From Campylorhamphus procurvoides (lineage: Eukaryota; Chordata; Aves; Passeriformes; Dendrocolaptidae), in the NCBI GenBank assembly GCA_013396655.1, contig WBMV01007376.1:165743-229742 (forward strand): a stretch of 64,000 nt of DNA. The letters run 5' to 3'. The notes beneath the pieces were generated by a model. That model was not told the DNA's origin and searched no databases. It worked only from the letters and a program-made list of their open reading frames with translations. Shown here one piece after another: positions 52,353 through 63,649 of the stretch. The first letter of the stretch is position 1. The number at the start of each line of letters is the position of its first letter. A program made the position numbers and the translations under genes.

Positions 52353-52426
52353 CTTGTAGAATTAGGGAGATGACTTGTAGTATAAGGTAGATGATTTGTA
52401 GATGATTTGTAGAATAAAGTGGACGA
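52353..52426 (+). repeat. 21-bp minisatellite, about 3.5 copies
   Basis: Tandem units of 21, 21, 11 and 21 bases begin with CTTGTAG or TTTGTAG and end in GATGA or GACGA (52353-52373, 52374-52394, 52395-52405, 52406-52426). The third unit is internally shortened to TTTGTAGATGA. Units differ from each other at several positions, so the array is not very recent. No coding frame crosses it in a way that suggests a repeat protein. Confidence 0.75.
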
Positions 52427-52554
52427 TTTTATTACACTCTCTATGAGAGCAACCTCGTCTCATTTGCGCCTTTTACCGTGCCGCGGCATTCCTCAAAAGT
52501 TAAGACACAGCCAAGAGTGTGTGAGTTTATTTCTGATTCTAAATAATATAAAGT

Positions 52555-52614
52555 TTGGGGTTTTTTGGTTTTGGTGTATGTTTTTGTTTGGTTTTGTTTG
52601 TTTTCTTTATTTTC
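52555..52614. repeat. Low-complexity T/G-rich tract
   Basis: Runs of T are separated by G or GG, approaching an irregular (TTTTG)n pattern. It may be a decayed simple repeat. It forms the long lysine- and threonine-rich part of the minus frame at 52441-52818, which explains that frame. Confidence 0.75.
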
Positions 52615-52974
52615 TCTGCTTAGTTCTAGTTTATTCTCTACAAGTAGGAGAAACATACGCATCAACTGTGGAATGTGAAACACAAGGTGTGTTCTATAAA
52701 GTGTGGGTATAAAGCACACCACTTCCAATAATTGTAAACTATTCACAGAATTGCATAGTCTATAACCTTTTGAGAGTAGAACTAAAGAAGCATTGAAATA
52801 GTAGGGTGGTGAGTACATTTAAAATATGTGGAGAAGTATGTACAAACTCCCCAACACCTTTGACTAAAGGTAGATATCAACAACTAAAATGCCTCAAGAT
52901 ACAGAGGCATGATTAAAAAAAAAGCCATTAACTTACAAACCAGAGAAAAATTATTTTTTCCCTTTATAAATTAG

Positions 52975-52998
52975 CAAAGTGTTTTGCCAAACACTTTG
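52975..52998. repeat. Perfect 10-bp inverted repeat with 4-base loop
   Basis: CAAAGTGTTT (52975-52984) and AAACACTTTG (52989-52998) are exact reverse complements around TGCC. It resembles the hairpins at 13194 and 54236 in size only; the sequences are unrelated. Confidence 0.6.
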
Positions 52999-54235
52999 AT
53001 AGTATGTGTCTGCAAAAAGCAAATTGGGCTGAAAGAGAAGGCAGAGACAATAACAAAACTTTTCTAGTTGGCTACAATATTATTAAACTTGAGCAGATGG
53101 ATCCACCTTAAGAAAGGTCCAAGGAGTGAGATGGAAACCAAATACAGTCAAAGGAAGTTGGGGATGTGGGTGTCAGGTTGTCAGTAATCTGACAGCTATG
53201 GTAACTACCCTCTAATCCAGCAGCTCCAGCCACGCTCTTGGCTGACACTGCAAGGACTGACTGACAGCTGAAGAGCGGGCACTTTTTACAGGCAAAAGTG
53301 ACATCCAGTCTATTAAGTCTGACAAGCACAAAGCAGAGATTTGCCCTGAATGGTTTGGTGCTGAAGCCTAGTAAAGGGGTTATTTGAAAGGTCTTAGAGA
53401 AAGTGTCAGACTCAAGCTCAGATGATAACAATATTGTAATGATAGCACTGGACAATGAAGTGCTATGATTGCCCATACAGGCTGGGAAGATTGCATGTGG
53501 ATATTGAGCTCTAGAAGCCAGTTTACAGCAGCAGATTCTCAAAAGCAAACATTCAACAGCTCTAAAACCACTCTGTGTCAAAATCTTTTTTTTTCAGTGT
53601 ATAATAATCTTGTCGTGCCTCTGCTACTTTTGCTCTGGTGTCTAAGGAAAAAATTAGCAGAAAGGGCAATTACTGCAGACCCTCGTAGAAGATACAAATA
53701 ACAAGTTATTTGTAACACTGTTGCACTCAGTGTCTTGCGGGTTAAAATGACATGTGCAAACTAATGTTCTTAATACTGAAAATATACAGTATTATTGGAA
53801 ATAGCTGAGTCCTAGTCCAAATGTTAAGTAATGGGGAAGTTTGAGTGGGATACTGTAGTGTAAAATCATACATAGACATGCTGGACAGAATGGGGCTAAT
53901 AAGTAAATAAGAGAAGGTTTAGCATTGTGTAGTAGCTAAGCAGTTGACTGGTGGTGTGAGGCTCCAGAAGGTATTACAAACATGTAATCCTTTGCTGTAG
54001 CTGGATCTCTATCTGCTATTGAGTAGCATTAAAAAGAGATGTGTTTCTTTGAAGCTTTTAAGCAAAGTGCTTAAAATTTTATTCTTCTTTCTTTTTCTTG
54101 GTTTTGATATTAAAATACAGTATCTACTCTCATGACAAAGTGAAAGTTTTTTAGTTTAATTACACAGAAGCTTAATTCTCTAGGCAGCTCTTTCTTCATT
54201 CCTACTGTACCTGGTACTATCCTTCAGATCCTTCA

Positions 54236-54264
54236 TCTAGCACCCACACCTAACGGGTGCTAGA
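54236..54264. repeat. Perfect 10-bp inverted repeat, GC-rich arms
   Basis: TCTAGCACCC (54236-54245) and GGGTGCTAGA (54255-54264) are exact reverse complements around a 9-base spacer. The arms are half G/C and include a CpG at the inner edge of the right arm, which makes chance formation in AT-rich DNA a little less likely than for AT-only arms. Confidence 0.65.
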
Positions 54265-54408
54265 AATCACATGGCTTAGACTGGCTTTTCAAGTAGAAAT
54301 AGCACCATTCAACAGTTAAACCATCCCATACCATCTACTAATTTTTCAAGCAGATCATTAAAAATCTGCATAGTTGTTTTCCCAATATCAAAGTGATCCT
54401 AAAGTTAG

Positions 54409-54478
54409 GCTTTCTTTTGTGTTTTTGTTTATTTCTTTGTTTTAGTTTTGTGTCTTTTTCCTTTCTCTTTTCTTCCAG
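54409..54478. repeat. T-rich polypyrimidine tract
   Basis: About 70 bases of T with scattered G and C end in TCTTCCAG, which looks like a polypyrimidine tract plus splice acceptor. No plausible exon follows: the downstream frames are short and contain stops. Treated as low complexity. Confidence 0.6.
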
Positions 54479-54963
54479 ATATTTTCAGGGAGTCATTTCT
54501 CCTTTCTGTTAGATTACTTTTTGTGGCTCCAGTCTATAACTGAATCTAGGCTAATGGAGGTAAGACTTAATCTCATGTCTCTTCTGTTTATGACTGCATT
54601 TTCTGGGGACTAGAAGTTTACAAGCCAAGATTAATCAGATCAGGTTTAAATGCAACTCAGATTGTAATTGCCAAGAAAAAGAATGCCCAGATGATGGTCA
54701 CTGATGGGAGAATGAAGGAAAAAGCTGGTAAAACATGCATATGGTTTGATTGCCAGTAGGTGAATAGTCAAGACTGGAGTAATTTTCATCCATTGCTACT
54801 GGTTGCCCAATTATTGCCTTTAAGCAGAATTCTTTGTGAAGTATTTTAACAGTAATGTAACTGTTTTCATTATTCAGAATAAAGAAGACTAGAACAGCAT
54901 GTGTCTGGTTGGCACAAATTTGTATTTGTGCATAGAACAAGTACTCAGGACTTGAAAAATCAG

Positions 54964-55033
54964 ACAACCACCACAAAAAAAAACAAACAAAAAAACCACA
55001 ACAAACAAAACCAAACAAACAAAACAAAAAACC
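54964..55033. repeat. A-rich (CAAA)n-like low-complexity tract
   Basis: A-runs of 2 to 9 are separated by single or double C, approaching (CAAA)n. It could be a decayed retrotransposon poly-A tail, but no recognisable retrotransposed body lies to its left. Confidence 0.75.
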
Positions 55034-56263
55034 TGAAACAAAATCACGTCAAATTAAATGTTGCCACTGAAGATCAGTAAAGGTACCTCCTATGCATGGC
55101 AAAACTTCAATACTTTGCAATACAGTGGGTTCAAACGGCATTCACAAGTTTGCACCCAGCCATGTCCTTATCCAGCTTGGGCTCCTCCACATCAGTGTGA
55201 TGATACAACACGCCATGCTGTGCAATGAGTTTTCCCAGCACATGACTAGAAAAAATGCAGCAATACTGGAGCCTAGGGTGACTCCTAGAAACTAGAACAT
55301 CCTTTCTTTGCGGCTATTATTTAATGGACTTATATTAATAGTGTCACATCTTTGTTTCTCAGTGAATGGGAGTTTTGATTGTTTCTGTTTAGTATATGGT
55401 GCCAGATCAAGAAGACATGCCTGAAAGCTTGCGCAGAGAAGTAGCAATCCAACCTCCAACTCTCCCTTTGTACATTTTCTCACTTTTTATTTTGTCTTAC
55501 TTTATTAGCCTTGACCTACTGCATGACACTTAGTGACTTGATCGCATGCTGCATCAGGATCTCCACTAAATTTTGAAACTATTATGATACCATGAACTGA
55601 AGCAGCCAAGTTCCTACCACTGGTGGAAGCACTTTTGTTTGAAGACAGAGGCGTAATTTCAGGCTTTGCTCTGGTTGCGTGGAAGAACTTGTGCTGGTAA
55701 CTGATAGTAGGATTGGGCTCTGCTTTCAGTGGAGAAGCCAAGGCAGAAACCAGGGTGAGCGTGACCAGTCATACCCAACCCGATGGGCTGTGGACCACAC
55801 AGGCAGAGGTGTTACATGGGCTGGCTTAATACGTAGATCCTAGGGGAGTGTTTGGACTTCATCATTCACAATGCTGGGACTTCTTGGCTGAAGTCTTTTA
55901 TGCTGCCATGAAATTTCCAAGGAAGTTCTGCTCTGAGTTGTGCAAATAATTGCTTTCATTCCTCCATGTGGTCTGGATTTCTTGAGCATTTATATGGCAT
56001 AGGTTCCAATTGTTTGAGCTGGTGAGACCAATGAGTAGAACTAAATGGTCTGAGTGAAAGTGCTCTGTGTGAAGGTCAAAAGCCCCTGTTTTCAAAAGCA
56101 GCCCTAACAGTCAGCAGGAAACAAGTGAAAATTATATGATTATATGAAATGTAGTTAATAATTCTGGAAAACAGGCATCCTACTTCCATGTGTTTGTTCA
56201 GCTCTACATATATGCATATGTATATGCTGCATTTCTCAGTGTGATGGTCTGGTTGATACGTGG

Positions 56264-56340
56264 TGGGAGTGGGTTGGGGTTTTTTGATGGTATTTTGGTT
56301 TTTTTTCATTTTTGGGTTTTTTTTTCTTTTTTAGTTTGGT
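56264..56340. repeat. T/G-rich low-complexity tract
   Basis: T-runs are broken by G or GG. It closely resembles the tract at 52555-52614 in pattern but not in exact sequence. Confidence 0.7.
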
Positions 56341-56744
56341 AAGCTAGAATTTGCCTTTATTTCCTTCCTACTTAATAGTTTTTTTGAAAAACTCTTTACT
56401 GCTATTTTTTCAGTCCTCTAGATTTTACTAAGGGCAACCAAACCCGCTTGCGGATTTTTATGTTTCTAGAAGAATGACACAAATGCATAACTTTTGGCAA
56501 GAGTTCAGTAGAAAGAATTACCTGAAACTTGGTGCCAATGTATTTGTGTATTTGCTGTTCTAAACTAAAAACCTGATCACTAACTATATAGTACCCATCT
56601 GTCATTTATGAAATGACACATCCAATTTAAAATCAGTAGGAAACAAAATGTTTAATCAGAATTTCAGGAATACTTGCTAACCATGAATCTTGAAGGCCTA
56701 ACTACTTAGCTATTACAGTGCAATTTATCTGACAAGGGGTGTCA

Positions 56745-56895
56745 TCTATTGCAGATGATGTACAAGTGCAAGTCAGCATCACCTTGAGCACGTTACTTTA
56801 TTTGTCCTTTGCCCCAGTTTTCCAGTCTTGGGAATGGGAAATAAAGATTTTCCATTTATAGGAAAGCTATTATCAGGAGGGAAGGTTCAAGTGGG
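56745..56895 (+). mobile_element. MIR-type SINE remnant
   Basis: The phrase order caccttgagca-cgttactt, then tttgccccagttttcc, then gggaatgggaaataaagat (56779-56847) follows the MIR core. In the consensus that core reads roughly accttgggcaagt-acttaa, then cctcagtttcc, then a-aatggg-ataataat. MIR is an ancient tRNA-derived amniote SINE whose degraded copies persist in birds. Divergence is high and both ends are approximate. It has no coding capacity. Confidence 0.55.
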
Positions 56896-57319
56896 TTACT
56901 TACATATCAGACTTGCACTAAATTTTGATTACTTATACCTGCCAAATGTATTAGAAAATAATGTAGATTTTTAGGTATTAATGTGCAAGTTTATGGTGGA
57001 ATTATGTGACATGGGGGAATTTACTAGGGCAGGAAGCCTGTTTTTGGTTGTGTGTTTCTAGAATACAACTAAAAGATACGAATACAGACCATTGAAATAC
57101 AAAATTTAGTAATGAAAATCCGCACAAAAATTTTATGTTGAGGCTGACTCCTCTTGGGTCAGCAGACTCAGTCCCTTTGTATGTTAAATTGTGTTAGACC
57201 TTTATTACTCCTGTGTTGTGCTTGGTTGGTGTTAGTTCATATTATTACTACTGTAAGATTCTAAGTTACAGAGTTACCCTGCATAAATATATAAAGCAAA
57301 AGAAAAGCCCTGTACTGAG
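56896..57319. other. Unique AT-rich sequence between two MIR-like remnants
   Basis: No gene or open frame of note, and no repeat is recognised. Confidence 0.55.
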
Positions 57320-57480
57320 AAGCTCAGCTTTAACAGATGAGATAGATGGAGATGTGAAATGATTCATCCAGGATCACTGCAGAAACAGGAGGTCAGTCAC
57401 AAGGTCTTTGAACTCCACAAGGTCCCAGGGTATTAGGCTATCCTGACTCCTCTAGGCTTCTCCTTGGAGTGATCCTCTCC
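57320..57480 (-). mobile_element. MIR-type SINE remnant, reverse orientation
   Basis: The stretch acagatgag-atagatggag, then gtgaaatgattcatccagga-tcac, then caggaggtcagtcac, then gaactccacaaggtccc mirrors the reverse complement of MIR. In the consensus this runs acagatgaggaaactgag, then ttaa-tgacttgcccaaggtcac, then a gaacccaggtc-type end. It lies about 450 bases from the plus-strand MIR-like remnant, in opposite orientation. The match is diverged. Confidence 0.45.
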
Positions 57481-59360
57481 TTCAGGCATTGTCCTGTTTG
57501 TCTTCTTTCACTTCTCCAAATGGAAAATCCAATGTGTTGCAGAAATAAAATTTTAAATATGATTTTATATTGGGAAAATAAAAATGCCTGATGATAAAAA
57601 CAGAAGTTGGTTGCACTCTTTCCTGGGTGTGTTGCAGGAGATGGAGCTCTGATGATGATGTAAGTTGTTTAAATTACTCATAGAGCCAAGAGAAATGTAA
57701 ATCTTTTTTTGCTTCTTTGCTTTATTGAAATTTCATATTTGCCATTAACAGTTATTTTTAAAATAATATGGTAAGTGAATCCATTTTCAATATAGTAGTT
57801 GTGGAAAGCCTTGCAGATTTAAAGGGGAAGAATAAAGATAGAGAGTGACCTCTGAAGACCTGAAAAGAGAAAAATTGGATAATAAATGTTCAATCAGTCT
57901 GAGGTATTTTGTAAATCAGACCACTTTTATTTGGATATACTATTAACAGCCAGTTTAAATTGGGACCAGCATCCTGATTCAGGACAACAGGGCTTTTATT
58001 GGAAGTCCCTGCCACTTTTAAACCTCTTTAATACATTTTAAAAATAGAACTGTAAAAACCAGTAACCAGACTTCAAAGCGAAGACATGTTGTGCCAGAAT
58101 TACAAAGCTGGTGCTGATTTTCACTGGCTGTAAAGCCTTGGGAGCTCCCTGCGGTCTGTCCCATGGTGACAAACACCAGGAGTACAGGCAGCTGGCATGC
58201 AAGCACCTGACAAGGAAGGGTGGCACCCTCATCACTGGGGCAGTGGCAGGAGCTCAGACCTGTCCTCCAGCATTGGTCATCCTTTCAGACCACAGTGCCC
58301 CAGCAGCATGGCCTGGCCTTCAGGAAGGCATCGGGGGCTTTGGGGAACAGAAAAGCAGCATATTAGTGGTCAACTGGAATGGGAAGGGTCTTTTGGTTGC
58401 TTTTGGAAGTACTCAACAGCACTTAGGGGAAACCAAGAGCCACCAGTATGTCCTGCTCTTTGTAAGGGTTTTCCTGTTAGAGCATGCTTGTTCTACACCA
58501 ACCATTTAGAAGGAGGTTTCTAATACGGTTGGGTATTGCTCCAGGAGTGGGTGGGTAGAAGAGTCCATAAAAGTGCAGTTATCTCTGTGATTGTGCTGGG
58601 AGAAAAATCCAGGCAGGGAAAATTGATTTCTTTTTTTTAATACTTCTGCTTAATATGTGCTATTTTTCGTATGCTAAGGTGAAGGGAGAGGTTCTGCTTG
58701 CCATGCTCAACGGGGACTTCACCACCCTGAGTCAAAGACTGCCCTCAAGTTGGAGTTTGCATCATTTAGACCTGTATTTGTGGAGGATTAGAGATGTTTC
58801 TCAAGCAAGCACTGGTGGAATGGCTTCAGCTGCCTACTTCTCTGCTTGACTTACAGGCAGGTCCTCTTAAAGTACAATAATTTAGCAGTGTCTTGGTTTC
58901 TAAGCTGCTACTATGGCTGCACCCACTCCCAGGAAAAGCCGCACAGCAGATCGTGTCCCTTTCTTGGTACTTTTCTAGAGTGAATATTTCAGAACTATGA
59001 GTGCTATCATGTAGGAAGGTATTGTCACAACGTAGCCCAAGAAATCAGTGTGAGATGAATAGGTTACGACAACTGGTTTATTGCCATCTTCAAATAGGCA
59101 AAGATGTGAAAGCGATCTCTCCAGTGACATATCTGCAGAGAATGTTCACCTGGGAATAGGCTAATTGCACACTTGATGCCACTGCAAACCCACCTATGCA
59201 TAACTAAAATGAACACATATTTGACAACTGTACTGCATTTAAAAAATTTTTGAAATGCAGCGATTATAGAGCCTGGAGGCCTGATATTTGTCTGATCAAC
59301 ACTGAAGATTTTATTTATTAAAGATAGGTTCTGTATCAAAGTTTCAGAAAATTAGGACTC
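57481..59360. other. Unique non-coding sequence with a GC-raised stretch
   Basis: The GC-raised part at 58090-58510 is open in two plus frames (58111-58509, 132 codons; 58197-58523, 108 codons) and two minus frames. The translations are unrelated and carry no domain, so chance openness is the simplest reading. No repeat is recognised in 57481-59360. Confidence 0.55.
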
Positions 59361-59602
59361 TGTTGCCTTAAGGAGCAAGGAAAAAAAAAATCCAGGCAAC
59401 TTTTAGGAGGAGATAAGATAAGTGAGCAGGAGCTTTAATGAGCAAACAGGCTCCAGGAATACATTCACACAGGAATCCCTCCTTTAGACCCTCATTACAA
59501 GATTTTATAATAGTGTCCATCCAATCCCATTCTGTTATTTCCCCCAGTCCTGCCCCGCTCCACCCTTGGCACACCCCATCAGGAACTGGGTCTGGGGTCT
59601 CA
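59361..59602 (-). mobile_element. Possible short solo LTR
   Basis: The 242-base unit begins TGTTGCC and ends GTCTCA on the plus strand, so on the minus strand it starts TGAGAC and ends GGCAACA, fitting LTR termini TG...CA. Minus-strand landmarks fall in LTR order: a TATA box (TATAAAATC, about 59501-59509), then an ATTAAA poly(A) signal about 70 bases later (59434-59439), then a roughly 60-base tail. Flanks GGACTC (59355-59360) and GGACCC (59603-59608) match at five of six bases, as expected of an aged 6-bp target-site duplication. No internal retroviral sequence is present. The unit is short for an LTR, and I do not recognise the family. Confidence 0.42.
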
Positions 59603-61230
59603 GGACCCTTCTGTCATCGTCGTCGTCATCTTCACAGCATGTCAGGTCTTTGGAGGCCTTCCAAAGCTTCAGATTTGGAGGTCCTTCTGTCCCTGTCTTT
59701 ATCTTGTGGTACAGGCTTCATGGCGCTTTTCTGCAATTCTACCTTGAAACAAAGACTAAACAGCTAATGGAATTCTAAGGGGTTGATATAGGATGGGATT
59801 AGTATGTATAAACATTCAGCTACTGAAGTTATATTACTAGTACATTAGCTCTACAATATTTCTAACATCTATAAAATTCAAAAATCAAAGAAACCCTTAG
59901 GCATCAACCCAAAGATGTGTTTCACTAAATATTTAGTGGAAAATCTGGCTGAGTCTGTGCGTTCAAGACCATGCTACAATTTTCTCTGGATATAGCTTTT
60001 GCATGGGATCTTTCTGATTTTACCATTAAAGAGAAATAAAACCTTTGTTATGTAGTAGAGCTTATTTTTAAATCCATTGGTGTTTGGCATCTTCGGCAGA
60101 AAAAGAATTTTTGTGGGTAAGTGATTCCTGATGTAACTGAGCTATTTGATGTTTACATGTGACTATTGTTATGGTTTCAGATCCTCTTACAAAACTTAAA
60201 TAAGGTGTCAGAATAGCCTACAGAGGGCTCTTACAGGTCTCTCTTTTCTTTAGTTGCCATGTCTAAAGGAAGTCAGGATTGGTTACAATTGAATTTCTGT
60301 TTATTTTTTATTTCCCAACAGTATTGTATTTGTCTAAGATTTCTCCATCTCAACAGTTTTAAAGTTTAGCTAACTCTAATGCTGCTACTGTAATTCTGGA
60401 GAGCAGGTCACCAACAGTGCCCAAGAGAGCCCATCTCCTCCAGACATGCTGTGTGATGTCCTGTTAAAGGAAAGAGGACCCAATTTTCCATACACGAGAG
60501 GGAATTTTGTTGCTGATGGTGCCGCCCACACACATAGCCCCTGTCCCTTCCAGGCTCCCTGGCTCACAGGCTGTTAGAGCTGAGTACTGCTGCCACACAC
60601 AGTATATCTAAATCTTGGTAGTGCTTAAGCAGCAGTCTTGAAAGAGATTGCTGACTGCACACTTGGTAAAGGTTCTCTTTTAGGGCTTGAGGGTGAATCT
60701 CATAGTTTCCCCTGCTGGTTTTCTTTGCTCCCACACTAGTTACACCAGTGTTCTCTATATGGGACCACTCTGGAAAGCAATGTTCAGTCTCAAGCTGATA
60801 CAAGCAATTGCTGTTTGCCTGCTAAACAGCTTTCCATACATGACATCCTGAAACAGGACATCCAGTGGAGAACAAAGCACCCGTTGCTGGTGCAGTGGAG
60901 AACAGGGGGCACACTGTGCAGGGCTCTGTGCAAGCCTGTGGCCCACTTCTCCCCACAGCAGAAGTCTCAGTTACCAACAGTGGTACCAGCTGGGCACACC
61001 CTGAGTGGCAAGGCAAGGCAGCAAAACTGCTTTGTGGGGGCTTGGCTGCCATCCTTGATGTAAAAAGCTTATTGTTTAGCTAGGATGTGTATAAAGAATT
61101 AGAAAAATAATGACAAAGGGGCAGATAGAGGACTGTAAAAATTTAGTTTCTGTGTGTAACAAATGCTGGTTGTTTACATCCTGTGTTCCTTACAATCCCA
61201 CTTTACCTAGGTATTGGATTTCTTGTAGGC
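59603..61230. other. Unique non-coding sequence, no gene seen
   Basis: A short (TCG)n-like word lies at 59620-59631. The part from 60815 to 61083 is open on both strands in several frames (60815-61063, 60822-61052, 60865-61083), and the translations have no recognisable domain. No repeat is recognised. Confidence 0.55.
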
Positions 61231-61305
61231 GTCACAGCATGAGCACAGAATCAGAAACACCCTGAGGACCTCAAGAGAGTGCCTAATCTGACCTTTTGCA
61301 TGGAG
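61231..61305 (-). mobile_element. Possible degraded CR1 3' end, reverse orientation
   Basis: The order cacagaatcagaa, then acctcaagaga-gtgcctaatctgacc is reminiscent of the reverse complement of the CR1 tail, which reads cacagaat, then ggacctcaagaggtcatctagtccaac. The match is short and imperfect. It may be a very old copy or coincidence. Confidence 0.35.
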
Positions 61306-63165
61306 ACTGTATCAAGATCCTTGATTGTCTGGCTTGCCCTTCACAGGGATATTAGTGCATAGACACTAGTTCCTGGACTGCCTTACACACCTGTAGATAT
61401 GCACGTTAAGACTCTCTATCGGTTACAAGCAAAGTTGAAAGGGCAGCAGACTGAACAAGGCGCTGTGGGAAGGTCTCTGGAGTTGATGTTTCCACTGGCA
61501 TCTATTAATGAGTTGGGGCTAAAACCTCTAGTTTGAGGAAGAAGTCAGCAGAGAATTTTATAGCTGTAGACAAATATATAAAAGGATTTGGCTCATTAAG
61601 CATTAGCAAAAAATCACACAGGAGTGCCTGAATATATTTTAAAAACAAATAAAGTGTAAGTTAAATACACAAAGGGCTTTTGTCTCACTCAGAGAATAAA
61701 AAAGAACTTTCTCATCTGTTGCAAAAGGTCTGCAAGCTGGAGCTTTAAAGGAGTTTAGGAAAATTGAATGAATAGATGTATATGATGATTTCTTTGTCAA
61801 TCATTTAATCTCTGAAAGGATTCACTTAGCCAATATAGGAGAGAAATTAATGTTTTGCTGGGATTTATGGGTTGTGTCAACTTTTTTTCCTCAGTGGCCC
61901 CATCACTCTGCTACCTGTATTTCTGTTTTGTGATGAAAGTGGTTAAGTAGAAAGTGAAAGCTTGACATTATTCCAGCCAGTAAGTATTCAGACTTGAACT
62001 CAGAATGATGGGTCTTGGTCTCCTCAGTTTGTTGCCTCTGTCTTTTCTTCCTACAACACTCTGTACTGTAAACTTGAATTATTACTGCGTGGCAGGCATC
62101 TTACTCATCTTCATTATACTGAGGGAGTTGTTAAAATTCTCCTCTAATCAGCATCAAAGAAAATACCCATTTGAAGAACAAGCAAATTATCTGTGCCTAT
62201 GAACTGTGGTTATACTATTAGAACCTTGAAGTGACATTATTTTACATGTCGTATCTGTTATCAGGATTTTTCCTGCCTGGTACTTAAACGTTGCCCTTCT
62301 GAGCTGAAGTTCCAGAATGGTTCAGCATCAAACAAAATTATAAAACAGCGAGGTTGTGTATGATATAAATGCTTGAACACTTTTACAGCTGTTCATTTGA
62401 CAAGTTTTCAGAAAAAAAGTAACATTTAGCACTCTCATTCACAGTGCCAAAAAAATTTGAGGTTTACTGGGGTTAAATTATAGTATAGTGAAATGAAAGG
62501 ATGTCTGTAGGGTTGTTCCTTTCTGGATTCCTAATAGTAATTAAAAAATGTGCTAACATAGCTAATTGTAGAAAAAAAAAAGTCAAAACCAAACAATCCC
62601 AAAGAGGAATAAAAAGAAGCACCTCCCTCTAATGCTGTAGTTAATGGAGTTCTGCAACTGCATTCTAATGTTTGCTTTATAGGAGAGTATGCCCTGCATT
62701 CATTTGAGTTCATTCATGCTATATTTCTGTTATTCTCAGAATAAGAAGGCACTACAGTTTGCATCAGTAAGCACTACTTATTTATACACTGGATTTAATA
62801 ATATATGAAGATAATCCTTCTGGCTTTTACATGCAGGTTGACACAATTTTGACTATAGAACAGAATATTGTGTATGGATTGAAGATCATGGTTGCCTGTC
62901 TCACTGTTACCACAGAAGAACTTTGCCATGAGATAAGCATTCAGACAAAAATTCCCACTGTAGCAAACTGCGTAAAGAAGCAACTGCTCCTCTGGGACTG
63001 CCAAAGCCACCCCACCCCTGAATATGCCTCTGTGGATACCTGGAACTTGGACTGTAAGTTAAGCCACTGTGATGGAAACTTGAGATAAGCTAAAGGTGGT
63101 ACAATTGTCCAGGTGTAATTTCAGGCCCAGGGGGAGGTTAACAAAGATGAGGGAGAATGTATTGC
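61306..63165. other. Unique non-coding sequence upstream of the solo LTR
   Basis: No gene is recognised. Opposite-strand frames at 62831-63088 and 62795-63010 overlap without family resemblance. The last six bases, TATTGC (63160-63165), form the left copy of the LTR target-site duplication. Confidence 0.55.
63160..63165. repeat. Left target-site duplication of the solo LTR
   Basis: TATTGC is identical to 63650-63655 immediately after the LTR. It marks the integration site and fixes both LTR boundaries at TG and CA. Confidence 0.7.
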
Positions 63166-63649
63166 TGATAATGGACACAAAAAATCCACAAGGAAAAACA
63201 GTGCAGCAACTGCACTGAAATCAGCTCTGACTGGGTGAAAGGTTCTTTCTGACAGGTGAAGATTGAGGCCCACAGACGTGAGAAACCCACCCATTCAAAA
63301 GAACTAATTAGCATTAGAAGTGAGGCAATCATTGAACCAACAGAATAAGAGAACTGTGTAGCTAATGAGCATTAATTCATTTGTTTGCTAAAATGCATAA
63401 ATAGTGAAGTTTTGAATTACCCCAGAAGACCCACCAGGGTGAAGAAGGACCAACAGGACACCACTGGATCCACGGGTGGTGAGTATCTTCTGCTTGATCT
63501 CTCTTGCTCTTTCCTCTCTCTTTCCTATTTTTCTCTCTCTCTACCTCACATTTTACTGTTAAGTAAAATCTGTACTATTGACTTCAGCGTATGGTCTTGT
63601 TTGCACTTTAATTCAGGTACAGGCATCTCTCAGTAATCCTATCTTAACA
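63166..63649 (+). mobile_element. Solo LTR of an endogenous retrovirus (ERVK/alpha-like by duplication size)
   Basis: The 484-base unit starts TGATAATGG and ends CTTAACA, giving imperfect inverted termini (TGATAA versus TGTTAA). It is flanked by identical 6-bp repeats, TATTGC, at 63160-63165 and 63650-63655. Inside, in order, are a TATA-like CATAAATAG (63396-63404), a leader with a strong splice-donor word GTGAGT (63479-63484), a CT-rich tract (about 63497-63550), an AGTAAA poly(A)-signal variant (63562-63567) and a roughly 80-base U5-like tail. That layout is LTR U3-R-U5. With no gag, pol or env sequence next to it and exact duplications outside, it is best read as a solo LTR left by recombination between two LTRs. 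A 6-bp duplication is typical of ERVK- or alpharetrovirus-type integrases. The exact duplication implies a fairly young insertion. The family is not named here. Confidence 0.72.

Larger units (their letters stand above)
52427..54235. other. Non-coding sequence with a T/G-rich tract
   Basis: Contains a T/G low-complexity tract (52555-52614) and a tight hairpin (52975-52998). The largest frame, 157 codons on the minus strand at 53108-53581, is serine- and leucine-rich without a domain, signal peptide or family resemblance. I treat it as chance. Confidence 0.55.
54265..56744. other. Unique non-coding sequence with T- and A-rich tracts
   Basis: No gene is recognised. Three low-complexity tracts are listed separately (54409-54478, 54964-55033, 56264-56340). 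Open frames such as 54698-55027 minus and 56076-56309 minus gain their length from these tracts. Confidence 0.6.

Noticed and set aside
53108..53581. 157-codon minus-strand open frame, the longest in the window
   Set aside because: There is no family resemblance, membrane pattern or signal peptide, and its composition follows the local sequence. One frame of this size in 64 kb is expected.
54409..54478. Splice acceptor after a polypyrimidine tract
   Set aside because: The following sequence has stops in all frames within a short distance and no donor with a credible exon between.
58111..58509. 132-codon plus-strand open frame
   Set aside because: It overlaps a 108-codon frame in another phase and two minus-strand frames. 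No domain is recognised, and openness follows from fewer TA-rich stop words in this GC-raised stretch.
59050..59340. Possible retroelement fragment on the minus strand (AATAAA-like word and 91-codon frame)
   Set aside because: No LTR boundaries, duplications or recognisable domains were found. The frame shows nothing beyond chance.
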